NCBI GenBank assembly: GCA_044223665.1
Contig: JBGALT010000021.1
Span: 1-64,000, forward strand
Direction: 5' to 3'
DNA: 64,000 nucleotides
DNA from: JBBSAT01 sp044223665
GTDB taxonomy: Bacteria; Myxococcota_A; Polyangia; Polyangiales; Sandaracinaceae
Below, piece by piece: positions 40,906 to 49,624 of the stretch; the stretch's first letter is position 1, and every line of letters starts with the position of its first letter. The notes below the pieces were generated by a model, which saw only the letters and a program-made list of their open reading frames with translations, did not search any database and was not told the DNA's origin. Made by a program: the position numbers and the translations under genes.

Positions 40906-41671
40906 GCGGCGAGCGCACGTCCGTGCGCCGAGCCGAGCCGATCGACCGCCGCGTGATTGCCGTAGAAGAGGCGGCTTCCGACGCGCGCGCTCGCGCAGGC
41001 GCGCATGGGCCCCGCGTCGAAGGGCGCGCGATGGCCGCCCCGCGCGCCGGCACGCCCCCGAGCGTCTCCGCGAGCACGCCGGCCGCCACGTTCGCCCAGT
41101 AGTGATAGGTGTCGCCCAGCGGATCGCCGCCGCGCGAGAGCGTCGCCGGGAAGCCGGCGATGCTGCAGCCCGCGCGGCACCGCCGCTCGAGACCGCGCCG
41201 CGCCTCCTCGCCGAGAGCCCGCACGTCCCGCTCGCGCGCGAGCTGGCGCGTCGCGAGGTGGAGGGCGAGCAGGGCCGTCCAGGCGTCGGGCTCCACCTCG
41301 AGCGCGAGCGCGAGCTGCTCGGCGACCGAGAGTGGAGGCGCCCCGGATGCCGCGTGGCCCTCGAGCTGCGTGAGGAGCGCGAGCGCGCTCCCTCGCGGGA
41401 GCGCCTCGGACGGAAGCGGCGCGTCGTGATCGTCGGCGAACGAGACGAGAGCCGAGACGATGCGGACCGGCGAGCCGCTCACGCGGAGCGGGCGCGCGCC
41501 GAGCGCGGCGCACAAGCCCTCGAGGTCGGCCGCGCGCTCCACCACTTCGCGCGGCGCGCGCGCGCGGTCGGCCTCCACACGCTCGCGGTACGCCGGCCAG
41601 CGCGGCATCGCCGGCGAGGTCGCGACGGCCACGAACGAGCGCGCCGCGAGCGAGAGATCGCGCAGCGTCAC
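40874..41671 (-). CDS. Uncharacterised protein, probably frameshifted near its 3' end
   Basis: The 265-codon frame begins with GTG overlapping the upstream DUF962 stop. Its first 210 residues read well (RDLSLAARSFVAVATSPA, GDPLGDTYHYWANVAAGVL). From about 41030 onward this frame loses its G/C third-position bias and reads Ser/Arg-rich nonsense ending in the duplicated tail. The neighbouring frame has the normal bias and reads sensible protein (FYGNHAAVDRLGSAHGRALA), continuing to a stop at 40788. A one-base error or mutation in the GC-rich run around 41030-41050 would join the two. I recognise no family; the Tyr-His-Tyr-Trp motif is the most distinctive feature. Confidence 0.6.
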   Translation of the reverse strand: MTLRDLSLAARSFVAVATSPAMPRWPAYRERVEADRARAPREVVERAADLEGLCAALGARPLRVSGSPVRIVSALVSFADDHDAPLPSEALPRGSALALLTQLEGHAASGAPPLSVAEQLALALEVEPDAWTALLALHLATRQLARERDVRALGEEARRGLERRCRAGCSIAGFPATLSRGGDPLGDTYHYWANVAAGVLAETLGGVPARGAAIARPSTRGPCAPARARASEAASSTAITRRSIGSARRTDVRSPLTPRALCLRG

Positions 41672-42105
41672 TGGTTGGCCGAGCTCTGCATCCAGGCGAG
41701 CACGTGCGGGGCCTGCTTCACGGCCTGCGAGAGCGCGTCCTCGAAGCCGCCGCCGACGCCCACGAGCGCGAGGCACTCGACGCCGAACAGGCGCCAGTTG
41801 CAGAAGCCCGCGCGGATCGGTGCGCGGAACGTCATCGGCGCGTTGCGCTCGATCCACCAGTGACCGCCGAACGCGCACAGGTAGCCGATCGCCACCGCGG
41901 CGATCGCCATCCACGGCGTTCCATCCAGCGCCGAGAGCGCGAAGCCAGCGAGGCACACGGCGGAGCCGAGGAAGTGCAGGCGCCGCGTCATCGGGTGCTG
42001 ATGGTGGAGCAGGTAGTGCGCCCAGAACTCGCGAAAGGAGATGCGGTCCGGCACGGGGAGGGTGCCGTGCTCCGAGGAGAGCGAGGGGGCGTTCGCCGAG
42101 GCCAT
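41668..42105 (-). CDS. DUF962/Mpo1-like membrane protein
   Basis: This 145-aa protein has a family-typical opening (FREFWAHYLLHHQHP, then TRRLHFLGSA), two to three hydrophobic segments, and GGHWWIERNAPMTF. Yeast Mpo1 of this family is an Fe(II)-dependent dioxygenase in 2-hydroxy fatty acid breakdown, with histidines in the HxxxP and HW positions as likely ligands. Activity of bacterial members is mostly untested. Its TGA overlaps the GTG of the uncharacterised gene downstream, suggesting co-translation. ATG 42105 is 166 bases from the divergent protease gene. Confidence 0.85.
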   Translation of the reverse strand: MASANAPSLSSEHGTLPVPDRISFREFWAHYLLHHQHPMTRRLHFLGSAVCLAGFALSALDGTPWMAIAAVAIGYLCAFGGHWWIERNAPMTFRAPIRAGFCNWRLFGVECLALVGVGGGFEDALSQAVKQAPHVLAWMQSSANQ

Positions 42106-42271
42106 GCGCGCAGACTGGCGCGTGCCGCGCGCGCCGTCTCGCGCTCCGGCCCGAGCGGCTCGTCCGACGGCGCCAGCGGGCGCGCTCGCAGCCCGAGCGG
42201 TGGCCCGCGCGTGGGAATGTCGGGCGCGCTGCGGGGTTGATCCGTCGTCTGTGCTCGGTACGCTTGCCGTG

Positions 42272-43924
42272 ATGACCTCTGCTCCGCGCCCGATCCGTGA
42301 TCCGCAAGGAGTGCTCGCCCCGGAGCCCGCGGACGGGAGCGGGCACCGCCCGCGGACGGGAGGGGCCGGAGTGGGCGAGCCGATCGTGCTGGCGGCCCTC
42401 GCGGCGCTGGCGTTTCTCGCGCCGGCGTTCGGCGCCGCGCCCGCAGCGGCCCAAGAGATGAGCGATCGCGCGATCGACCGCTGCACGCGGGCGGCCGTTC
42501 GGATCCAGGTGGACGTCGCGGGCGGAAGCAGCATCGGCTCGGGCAGCATCATCGACGCGCACGGCTACGTGCTCACGAACTTCCACGTCGTGGGCAACGT
42601 GCGCCACGGTAGCCACGGCGGGCCGGCGAGCTTCTACGACGTCGACCACGTGCAGATCGCCACCGTCAGCTCGGCGCGCGACGCCGCGACCACGCGCTAC
42701 ATCGGCCGCGTGGTGCGCGGCGACGTGCGGCTCGATCTCGCGCTGATCCGCATCGTCGCCAACGCCGACGGCACGCCGCTCGCGGCGGGCACCACCTTCC
42801 CCACGGTCCCGCTCGCCGGCACCGACGCGCTCCAGCCGGGCTCGAGCCTGTGGGCGTTCGGCTTCCCGATGGGCGTGCGCACGATCAACGTCACCGGCGG
42901 CCACATGACGGGCTTCCAGATGGGCAGCGCGAGCGGCTCGGAGACGCCGCTCGTCTCCTGGATCCGCACCGATGCGGAGTTCAACCCCGGCAACTCCGGC
43001 GGCATGCTCGTCGACCGCCAGGGGCGCCTCGTCGCGGTGCCCACGGCCGTGGTGTCGAGCGGCGAGACGCTCGAGCCGATCGAGCTCGCGCGCCCCGTGG
43101 AGCGGATCCCGAGCGAGTGGACCCACGCGCTCGCGCACCCGCCGATCGACGATCAGATCGTCACCGGCATCACCGACCTCGTGGCCGGCACGGATCTCAC
43201 CGACCACGCCGTGGGCGACACGGGCGGCATGGACGGCGCCGAGGTTTTCTACTACCGCGTGCCCGACGAGCGCCCGGCGTTGATCGCGGTGACTCCCTCG
43301 CTCCCCGTGGGTCTCATCGGCCCGAGCGGCGACATCGGGCGCGAGGGCCGCGGCTCGGTGCAGATCTACGCGCAGGATCCGACGGGGCTCACACTGGCGG
43401 TGCTGGTGCCCCGCTCGGACGACGGCGCCCCCGTCGACTTCACGCTGCACTTCGAGCAGACGACGGCGCCGCCGCCACCTTCGGTCGCCGGCTATCCGCC
43501 GGTCCCGCCCGGCTACGGCTACGGCCCGCGCGGCCCGTACCCGCCACGCTACGGGGCGCGCACGGCGCCACCGCCACCGACCGTGGTGGGCCCGCCCGTC
43601 TCGGTGCACGGCCGCGTCATCGACGCGAGCACCGGCGCCGCCGTTCCCTCGGCGACCGTGATGGTGGCGCGCCCGGGCGTCGATCTCGCGTCCACGCTCT
43701 CGCTCGTGCAGGTCGGCCGCCTCTCGCAGGCGCAGCTGCAGTCGTACCTCGTCGCCACCGCCCAGACCGACGCCGAGGGCTACTACACCCTCGCCAACGT
43801 CCCGCGCGGCCGATTCGGCGGCGCCGCCGTGACCACCGGCTACGCGCCTGCGATGATCACGCTGAGCATCGGCCCGAGCGAGCCAGCGCTCATCGAGGCG
43901 CTTCCGATCCAGCTCAGTCACTGA
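42272..43924 (+). CDS. Secreted trypsin-like serine protease with C-terminal carboxypeptidase-regulatory-like domain
   Basis: This 550-aa protein has a hydrophobic export segment (VLAALAALAFLAPAFG) and then an S1-type protease domain. The catalytic His is in NFHVVG, the Asp in DLALIRI, and the nucleophile Ser in EFNPGNSGGMLVD, as in HtrA/DegP relatives. A Pro/Gly/Tyr-rich linker leads to a C-terminal CarboxypepD_reg-like beta domain (VSVHGRVIDASTGAAVPSA). There is no PDZ domain. The first 40 residues precede the signal and are encoded by the MITE-like element at 42309-42385, giving an unusually long n-region. ATG 42272 is the chosen start; the element-derived peptide may not be part of the native protein. 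Confidence 0.85.
   Translation: MTSAPRPIRDPQGVLAPEPADGSGHRPRTGGAGVGEPIVLAALAALAFLAPAFGAAPAAAQEMSDRAIDRCTRAAVRIQVDVAGGSSIGSGSIIDAHGYVLTNFHVVGNVRHGSHGGPASFYDVDHVQIATVSSARDAATTRYIGRVVRGDVRLDLALIRIVANADGTPLAAGTTFPTVPLAGTDALQPGSSLWAFGFPMGVRTINVTGGHMTGFQMGSASGSETPLVSWIRTDAEFNPGNSGGMLVDRQGRLVAVPTAVVSSGETLEPIELARPVERIPSEWTHALAHPPIDDQIVTGITDLVAGTDLTDHAVGDTGGMDGAEVFYYRVPDERPALIAVTPSLPVGLIGPSGDIGREGRGSVQIYAQDPTGLTLAVLVPRSDDGAPVDFTLHFEQTTAPPPPSVAGYPPVPPGYGYGPRGPYPPRYGARTAPPPPTVVGPPVSVHGRVIDASTGAAVPSATVMVARPGVDLASTLSLVQVGRLSQAQLQSYLVATAQTDAEGYYTLANVPRGRFGGAAVTTGYAPAMITLSIGPSEPALIEALPIQLSH
42309..42385 (+). repeat. MITE-like dispersed repeat, copy 3 (inside a coding sequence)
   Basis: This 77-base copy is very close to copy 2 at 31723-31799 and is read in the same peptide frame (GVLAPEPADGSG). 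The inverted-repeat ends and inner hairpin are retained. It sits just before the export signal of the serine protease. Confidence 0.82.
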
Positions 43925-44054
43925 GCGGGGGATCGGCCCACGCGGGCAACCTTCGATGCAGCCGGAGAGGCAGGATGACACGCAGCGGATGGGGCCGGCG
44001 CGCACCGAGCCGCGGGAGGTGACGAACGCGCCCGAGTGATCTAGACCCGGCGCC

Positions 44055-46853
44055 ATGTCGAAGGCGCGTCAGCTCGTGGTCCTGGCTCTGGCGGGAGTGA
44101 TTGGTTGCGGCGGCGGCGGCGGGAGCTCCGAGCCGCACACGGCGCCTCCTCCTCCTGCCACCACGTCGGGCGGTGACGCCACGAGCGACGCCGATGCGAC
44201 GCCGCTGCGCTTGCCGACCGACGTCACGCCCACGCGCTACGCGCTCACCGTCGCGATCGACCCCGCGCAGCAGGTCTTCACCGGCGTCGCGGAGATCGAC
44301 GTCACGCTCGAGCACCGCCAGTCGCGCATCTGGATCCACGGCCAGCACCTCACCGTCAGCGAGATCGTCGCCACCGAGTCGGGCCGCGAGCCCATCTCGG
44401 GCGAGTGGCGCAGCGTCGACGACGAAGAAGGCATCGCGCGCGTCGTGCTCGAGCGCCCCGTCGGCCCGGGCAACGTGCGCCTGCGCATCCGCTACACCGC
44501 ACACTTCGACGAGACCCTCGAGGGCCTCTACCGCGTCGACGTCGGCGAGGACCACTACGCCTTCACGCAGTTCGAGTCGATCGCGGCACGCAAGGCCTTC
44601 CCGTGCTTCGACGAGCCGCGCTTCAAGACGCCCTTCGACGTCACGCTCGTGGCGCCCGAGGCGCTCGGCGCGTTCGCGAACACGCGGCAGCTCGAGACGG
44701 GCACGGCGGGCAACGGCCTCACGAGCCACCGCTTCGCGACGACCGAGCCGCTCCCGACGTATCTCGTCGCGTGGGCCGTCGGCCCGATCGACGTCGTCGA
44801 GGGCACCATCCCGCCCTCGAGCGTGCGCTCGACGCCGCTCCCGTTCCGGGGCCTGGCGCCGCGCGGCCGCGGGGCCGAGATGGCGTTCGCGATGGAGCAC
44901 ACGCCGGCCATCGTGCAGGCGCTCGAGGAGTGGTTCGGCATCGCCTACCCGTTCGACAAGCTCGACATCGTCGCCGTGCCGGACTTCGCCGCCGGCGCGA
45001 TGGAGAACGCGGGCCTGGTCACCTTCCGTGACTCGCTCCTTCTCCTCTCGGCCGATCCGCCGGTCTCGCAGCAGCGCGCGTACGCGTTCGTGATGGCGCA
45101 CGAGCTCGCGCACCAGTGGTTCGGCGACCTCGTCACGATGGCGTGGTGGGACGACCTCTGGCTCAACGAGGCGTTCGCGAGCTGGATGGAGACCGGCATC
45201 GTCCAGCGCGTGTTCCCCGAGTTCCACGCCGAGCTCACCGAGCTGACGACCGAGCTCGAGGGCTTCGAGGCCGACTCGCTCGCGAGCGCGCGCCAGATCC
45301 GGCAGCCGATCGAGTCGCGCCACGACATCTCGAACGCGTTCGACGGGATCACCTACAGCAAGGGCGCGAGCGTGATCATGACGCTCCAGCACTGGCTCGG
45401 GCCGGACGCCTTCCAGCAGGGCATCCGTAGCTACCTCACCTCGCACGCGCGCGGCAGCGCCACCACGGCGGACCTCGTCGCGGCGCTCTCGGCGGCCAGC
45501 CACCAGGACGTCGGCCCGGTGCTCGACGCCTTCACGCTGCGCCCCGGCATTCCGCTCCTCGCCACGACCGTGACGTGCACCGACGGCGCGCCGGCGACGG
45601 TCAGCTTCGCGCAGAGCCGCTACCTGCCGATGGGCTCGCACGCCGAGAGCGCGATGAGCTGGCCGGTGCCGCTCTGCGTGCGCTACGGCGTGTCGAGCGC
45701 CGGGGCGCATCCGACGACCACGGTGCAGACGACGTGCGGCGTGGTGTCGGCGGAGTCGCCTTCGATCACGCTCGAGGGCAACGCCTGCCCCGCGTGGGTG
45801 CAGCCCAACGCCGACGGCAGCTCGTACGCACGCTTCACGCTGCCCGACGAGTGGCTCGCCCGCCTCGCCACAGCGATGAGCGCGCCGACGCCGCGCGGAG
45901 GGATCCCGGTGCTGAGCGATCGCGATCGCGTGACGGTGGCGGACTCGGTGGGCGCGGGCTTCCAGGCGGGGCGCATCCCGTTCGCGTCGGCGCTCGGCAC
46001 GCTCGCGCCGCTCGCGAGCTCGACCAATCGCTTCGTCGCGACGGCGCCGACGGGTCTGCTCTCGTTCGCGCACGACTACCTGCTCGAGCCCTCGGACGGG
46101 GCGGCCTTCCAGCGCTACGGCAGCCAGCTCTACGCCTCGCAGCTGCGCACGCTGGGCTGGGCGCCGCGTCGCGGTGTGACGGAGGACGGCGACACGCGCC
46201 TCTTGCGCGCGGCGGTGCTCACGTTCCTCGCGCTCGAGGCGCGCGACGCGGGCGTGCGGCGCGAGGCGGCGCGCCGCGGGCAGGCCTACGTGGCGGGCGG
46301 GACGATCCACGCCGACGCGGTGCCGACCGATCTCGCCGAGATGGCGCTCACCGTGGCGGCGCAGGAGGGCGACGCGGCGTTCTTCGACTCGCTGGTGTCG
46401 ATCCTCGGCACGAGCGAGGACGCGGTCGTGCGCGGCAACATCCTGCGCGCGATCGCCCAGGTCGACGACGACGCGCTGCGACCGCGGGCGCTCGCGCTCG
46501 CGCTCGACGAGCGCCTGCGCGTGAACGAGGTCTTCCGCCCGATCTCCGGCCAGTTCGGCGACCCGGCGGGCCGCGACGCGGCGTGGACCTGGCTCCAGGC
46601 CAACTACGACGGCCTGCGCCAGCACATCGGCCCCGAGTACGCGGGCTACCTGCCGCTCGTGACGGCCGGGTTCTGCACGCACGCGCGCGCCGAGGAGGTC
46701 CGTGCCTTCTTCGCGCCGCGCATGGCCGAGACCAGCGGTGGCCCGCGCAACCTCGACGGCGCCGTCGAGGAGATCGAGCTCTGCGCGGCCCGCGCAGACG
46801 CGAACCGCGAGAGCGCCCGCACGTTCTTCCGGACACCGCCGGCCCGGCATTGA
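44055..46853 (+). CDS. M1-family zinc aminopeptidase, lipoprotein
   Basis: This 932-aa protein has a lipoprotein signal with lipobox VIGC followed by a Gly/Ser/Pro linker. The M1 signature is complete: substrate-binding GAMEN (314-318) and the zinc site HELAHQWFGDLVTMAWWDDL with ligands H349 and H353, catalytic E350 and third ligand E372 in LWLNEAF. It would remove N-terminal residues from peptides outside the inner membrane. An ERAP1-like helical C-terminal domain follows. Length agrees with PepN/APN-type enzymes. The gene is preceded by 130 bases with no obvious regulatory element. Confidence 0.95.
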   Translation: MSKARQLVVLALAGVIGCGGGGGSSEPHTAPPPPATTSGGDATSDADATPLRLPTDVTPTRYALTVAIDPAQQVFTGVAEIDVTLEHRQSRIWIHGQHLTVSEIVATESGREPISGEWRSVDDEEGIARVVLERPVGPGNVRLRIRYTAHFDETLEGLYRVDVGEDHYAFTQFESIAARKAFPCFDEPRFKTPFDVTLVAPEALGAFANTRQLETGTAGNGLTSHRFATTEPLPTYLVAWAVGPIDVVEGTIPPSSVRSTPLPFRGLAPRGRGAEMAFAMEHTPAIVQALEEWFGIAYPFDKLDIVAVPDFAAGAMENAGLVTFRDSLLLLSADPPVSQQRAYAFVMAHELAHQWFGDLVTMAWWDDLWLNEAFASWMETGIVQRVFPEFHAELTELTTELEGFEADSLASARQIRQPIESRHDISNAFDGITYSKGASVIMTLQHWLGPDAFQQGIRSYLTSHARGSATTADLVAALSAASHQDVGPVLDAFTLRPGIPLLATTVTCTDGAPATVSFAQSRYLPMGSHAESAMSWPVPLCVRYGVSSAGAHPTTTVQTTCGVVSAESPSITLEGNACPAWVQPNADGSSYARFTLPDEWLARLATAMSAPTPRGGIPVLSDRDRVTVADSVGAGFQAGRIPFASALGTLAPLASSTNRFVATAPTGLLSFAHDYLLEPSDGAAFQRYGSQLYASQLRTLGWAPRRGVTEDGDTRLLRAAVLTFLALEARDAGVRREAARRGQAYVAGGTIHADAVPTDLAEMALTVAAQEGDAAFFDSLVSILGTSEDAVVRGNILRAIAQVDDDALRPRALALALDERLRVNEVFRPISGQFGDPAGRDAAWTWLQANYDGLRQHIGPEYAGYLPLVTAGFCTHARAEEVRAFFAPRMAETSGGPRNLDGAVEEIELCAARADANRESARTFFRTPPARH

Positions 46854-46920
46854 TCGCGGCACGGAGCGGGCGGCCCGTACGCGCGGCGCGGACGTCGGTA
46901 CGCGAGCTGGGCGCGCCGGC

Positions 46921-47067
46921 GCCCTCACCCTGCCTCTCCCACGTCGTGGGAGAGGGGCCGAGCTCCGTGCCCGCCGCTGCTCGCCGTAACGGACTGCCTG
47001 GCGATTCGCCCCGGAGCTCGTTCCTCTCCCCACGACGTGGGCGACGTGGGAGAGGTTAGGTGAGGGC
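46921..47067. repeat. CCCTCACC-type palindromic intergenic repeat
   Basis: The 147-base element has outer inverted repeats GCCCTCACC/GGTGAGGGC and two inner CCTCTCCC...GGGAGAGG hairpins (46933-46955 and 47023-47055). This wording belongs to a very widespread family of proteobacterial intergenic palindromes. It fills most of the 304-bp gap between the aminopeptidase and foldase genes. Nothing else is recognisable in that gap. Confidence 0.8.
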
Positions 47068-47157
47068 ACCAGCCCCCCACGCGCGCCGAGGCCCGCCGCC
47101 CCCCGGCCCGGTTGCCGCCCGTTCGGCGACCGTGCTAATCCGGCCTCGGTTTCGTCC

Positions 47158-48225
47158 ATGAATCGCCGTCTTCTCGCGCTCCTCTGCGCCTCGGTCGTCG
47201 GATCGATCGCGCTCGCTTGCTCGGGCGGCGATGGCGAGCAGGGCGGCGGCGGCCGGCCGGACGAGCCGCGCGTGCACGGGCTCACCGAGGAGCAGGCGGC
47301 GCAGACGCTCGCGAAGATCGGCGATCACACGATCACGGTGGGCGAGTTCGCCGAGGCGATCGCCAACAAGGGGCCTTATCTCTCGGCCCGCTACAACAGC
47401 CCCGAGCGCCGGCGCGAGCTGCTCGACCAGATGGTGCGCTTCGAGCTGCTCGCCCAGGAGGCGCACGCGCAGCACTTCGACGAGGCGCCCGAGGTGCGGC
47501 GCACCGAGCAGCAGCTCGTGATCCGCCGCTTCCTCGAGCACGAGTACGAGGAGCGCATCCAGCCCGAGGACATCACCGACGACGAGGTGCGCGCGTACTA
47601 CGAGGCGCACCCCACGGAGTTCCACCAGCCCGAGCAGGTCCGCATCAGCCACATCCTCTTCGCGCGCGAGGCCGACGCGCAGCGCGTGCTGCGTCAGCTC
47701 CAGGCCAGCCCCTCCGACGTGCGCCTGTTCCGGCAGCTCGCCGAGCAATTCGACACCGACGAGAGCACCCGCGACCGCTTCGGCGACGTGGGCTTCTTCT
47801 CGCGCCCGGCCGAGCGCCGCGAGGGTGAGCCGACCGTCCCCGAGGAGGTCGCGACGGCGGCCTTCTCGCTCGAGACGATCGGCGCCGTCTACGGCGAGGT
47901 CGTGCACAGCGCGCGCGGCTACGAGATCGTGAAGCTCACGGGCCGCCGCGGCGCGCTCGACCGCTCGCTCGAGGAGTCCTCGCGGCCGATCCGCAGCCGG
48001 CTCGTGCGCGAGCGGCGCGAGCACGAGATCGAGGCGCTCGTCGAGCGGCTCACCTCGGAGGCCGACGTCGAGGAGCACCTCGACGTGCTCGACGCCATCC
48101 ACATCGAGGACGAGGGCGGCAGCTACCCTGCCATCCCCGAGGGCGCCGTCGACGGACCCGTGTCGCCGCGCCTGCCGCCGGGCGCGCCGGTTCCGACGCC
48201 GCCCACGACGGGAGCGACGCCATGA
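47158..48225 (+). CDS. Parvulin-type peptidylprolyl isomerase lipoprotein (PrsA/SurA-like)
   Basis: This 355-aa protein has a lipobox (SIALAC), a SurA-N-like helical region (ITVGEFAEAIANKGPYLSARY) and a PpiC/rotamase domain at about 160-265 (VRISHILFAR, FGDVGFFSRP, AFSLETIGAVYGEVVHS). It would assist folding of exported or outer-membrane proteins. The start lies about 90 bases past the palindromic repeat. The stop overlaps the next gene (ATGA), which encodes a second foldase of the same class, so they form a two-gene chaperone operon. The C-terminus is Pro-rich. Confidence 0.92.
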   Translation: MNRRLLALLCASVVGSIALACSGGDGEQGGGGRPDEPRVHGLTEEQAAQTLAKIGDHTITVGEFAEAIANKGPYLSARYNSPERRRELLDQMVRFELLAQEAHAQHFDEAPEVRRTEQQLVIRRFLEHEYEERIQPEDITDDEVRAYYEAHPTEFHQPEQVRISHILFAREADAQRVLRQLQASPSDVRLFRQLAEQFDTDESTRDRFGDVGFFSRPAERREGEPTVPEEVATAAFSLETIGAVYGEVVHSARGYEIVKLTGRRGALDRSLEESSRPIRSRLVRERREHEIEALVERLTSEADVEEHLDVLDAIHIEDEGGSYPAIPEGAVDGPVSPRLPPGAPVPTPPTTGATP

Positions 48226-49205
48226 AACACGTTCGTGTGGCTCTGGTGCTGGCAGCGCTCGCGGGCTCGCTCGCGGCGCCCTTCGTGGTCGTGCAGCCGA
48301 CGGAAGCCGACGTCATCGAGCGCGTCGTCGCCGTCGTGAACGACGACGCGATCTTCCTCAGCGAGCTGCGCGAGAAGGCCGCGCCCTACCTCTCGCGCGC
48401 GATGGGCGCGCCGACCGAGGCGCAGCGCCTCCAAGCCATCCGCCAGATCTACGCGCAGATGCTCGACCACCTCATCGACCAGAAGCTCGTCGAACAGGCG
48501 GCCGAGGAAGAGGAGATCACGGTCACGGACGCCGACGTGACGGCGGCGATCGACAACGTGCGCCAGCAGTCGGGTCTGACCGGCGATGCGTTCTGGGCCG
48601 CGGTGGCCGAGCAGGGCTTCGGCACCGAAGAGGAGTACCGCGCGGACATTCGCGCGCAGCTCGTGCACTTCCGCCTGCTGAACGAGCGGATGGGAAGCCG
48701 GGTCAACATCACGGAAGAAGACGTCCAGCAGCGCTACGACGAAGAGGTCGCGCGGGCTCGCCGCACGGCGCACTTCGACGCTGCCCAGATCCTCTTCCCC
48801 GTCGGCGACCACGCGTCCGCCTCCGACATCGCGCGCGTGCGCCGCGCCGCCGAGGCGGTCCGCGACGACATCGACGACGAGGACGACTTCGAGGACGCGA
48901 TGGCCGATCACGGCGGCCGCGAGCTCCACAACCTCTCGCAGGGCAGCCTCGACAGCGAGCTCGAAGAGACGCTGATGAACCTCGAGGAGGGCGAGGTCAG
49001 CCCCGTCGTGCGCGGCAGCCGCGGCTTCTTCGTGTTCCTGCTCCGGGCGCGCCACTACGCGTCGGAGTCGGTGCCGAGCTACGAGAGCGTGCGGATGCAG
49101 CTCTACAACCAGATGCGCCAGGACGCGATGCAGCGTCAGGAGGCCGCGCTGATGGAAGAGCTGCGCCGCGACGCCTCGATCCAGCGCCTCCTCGACGAGG
49201 AGTGA
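48222..49205 (+). CDS. SurA-like periplasmic chaperone/peptidylprolyl isomerase
   Basis: This 327-aa protein has a cleavable signal (MKHVRVALVLAALAGSLAA) and the SurA N-terminal domain (VIERVVAVVNDDAIFLSELRE), followed by one rotamase-like domain (HFDAAQILFPVG, LHNLSQGSLDSELEETLMNL, GEVSPVVRGSRGFFVFLL). SurA proteins escort outer-membrane beta-barrels across the periplasm. E. coli SurA has two rotamase domains; this one has one. It is translationally coupled to the upstream lipoprotein PPIase. The many lipoproteins and TonB receptors in the region are plausible clients. Confidence 0.92.
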   Translation: MKHVRVALVLAALAGSLAAPFVVVQPTEADVIERVVAVVNDDAIFLSELREKAAPYLSRAMGAPTEAQRLQAIRQIYAQMLDHLIDQKLVEQAAEEEEITVTDADVTAAIDNVRQQSGLTGDAFWAAVAEQGFGTEEEYRADIRAQLVHFRLLNERMGSRVNITEEDVQQRYDEEVARARRTAHFDAAQILFPVGDHASASDIARVRRAAEAVRDDIDDEDDFEDAMADHGGRELHNLSQGSLDSELEETLMNLEEGEVSPVVRGSRGFFVFLLRARHYASESVPSYESVRMQLYNQMRQDAMQRQEAALMEELRRDASIQRLLDEE

Positions 49206-49624
49206 TCCCGGTCCCGCGCGGCCGAGCAGCGCGCGCCGACGCCACTGCGAAGCGCGTCGCGGTTCCGTGGTACGAAAATGAAGGTCTAAGTATCGAGAAT
49301 CGCTCGACACCGATCTGGCTGTCGATCAACAGGCCGCGTCGGTCGGGAGCGACCCTTTGCCCGCGGACGCTCCGCGCGAACGACGGCGCTCCGCTGAACA
49401 CATTCCGCAGCGAGCCGCGGTTCGCTCGCACGGCGTGGGCAGAGGGGCGCACCCGCCCGGCGCGGCAGGCGATCACTCGATGGGAGGCCCCCCATTTTCG
49501 TTCACCGCAGATGCGCCGCCGGCGCAGCCCAGCTCTCCCGCGACCGCGGGAGAGGGCTAGGGTGAGGGACCTGCGGAGCTCGAGCAGGGACACCGCCTCT
49601 GCGATCGGTGCCCGCTCGCCTTCG
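49206..49624. other. Intergenic region of 419 bp with a palindromic repeat
   Basis: I see no gene in this stretch. The part around 49265-49330 is locally A+T-richer than its surroundings. At 49533-49554 there is a perfect 10-bp hairpin (CTCTCCCGCG-AC-CGCGGGAGAG) followed by TAGGGTGAGGGAC, a half-copy of the palindromic family seen at 46921-47067. Lying between convergent genes, it could end transcription from either side. Confidence 0.75.

Noticed and set aside
42041..42271. Upstream extension of the serine protease frame
   Set aside because: It overlaps the divergent DUF962 gene start, and the residues are Arg/Ala-rich with no conservation signature. The ATG at 42272 gives a coherent protein.
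43914..47285. 1123-codon open frame on the minus strand across the aminopeptidase
   Set aside because: It is a shadow of the M1 peptidase gene. It is Arg/Glu-rich, low-complexity and without recognisable motifs.
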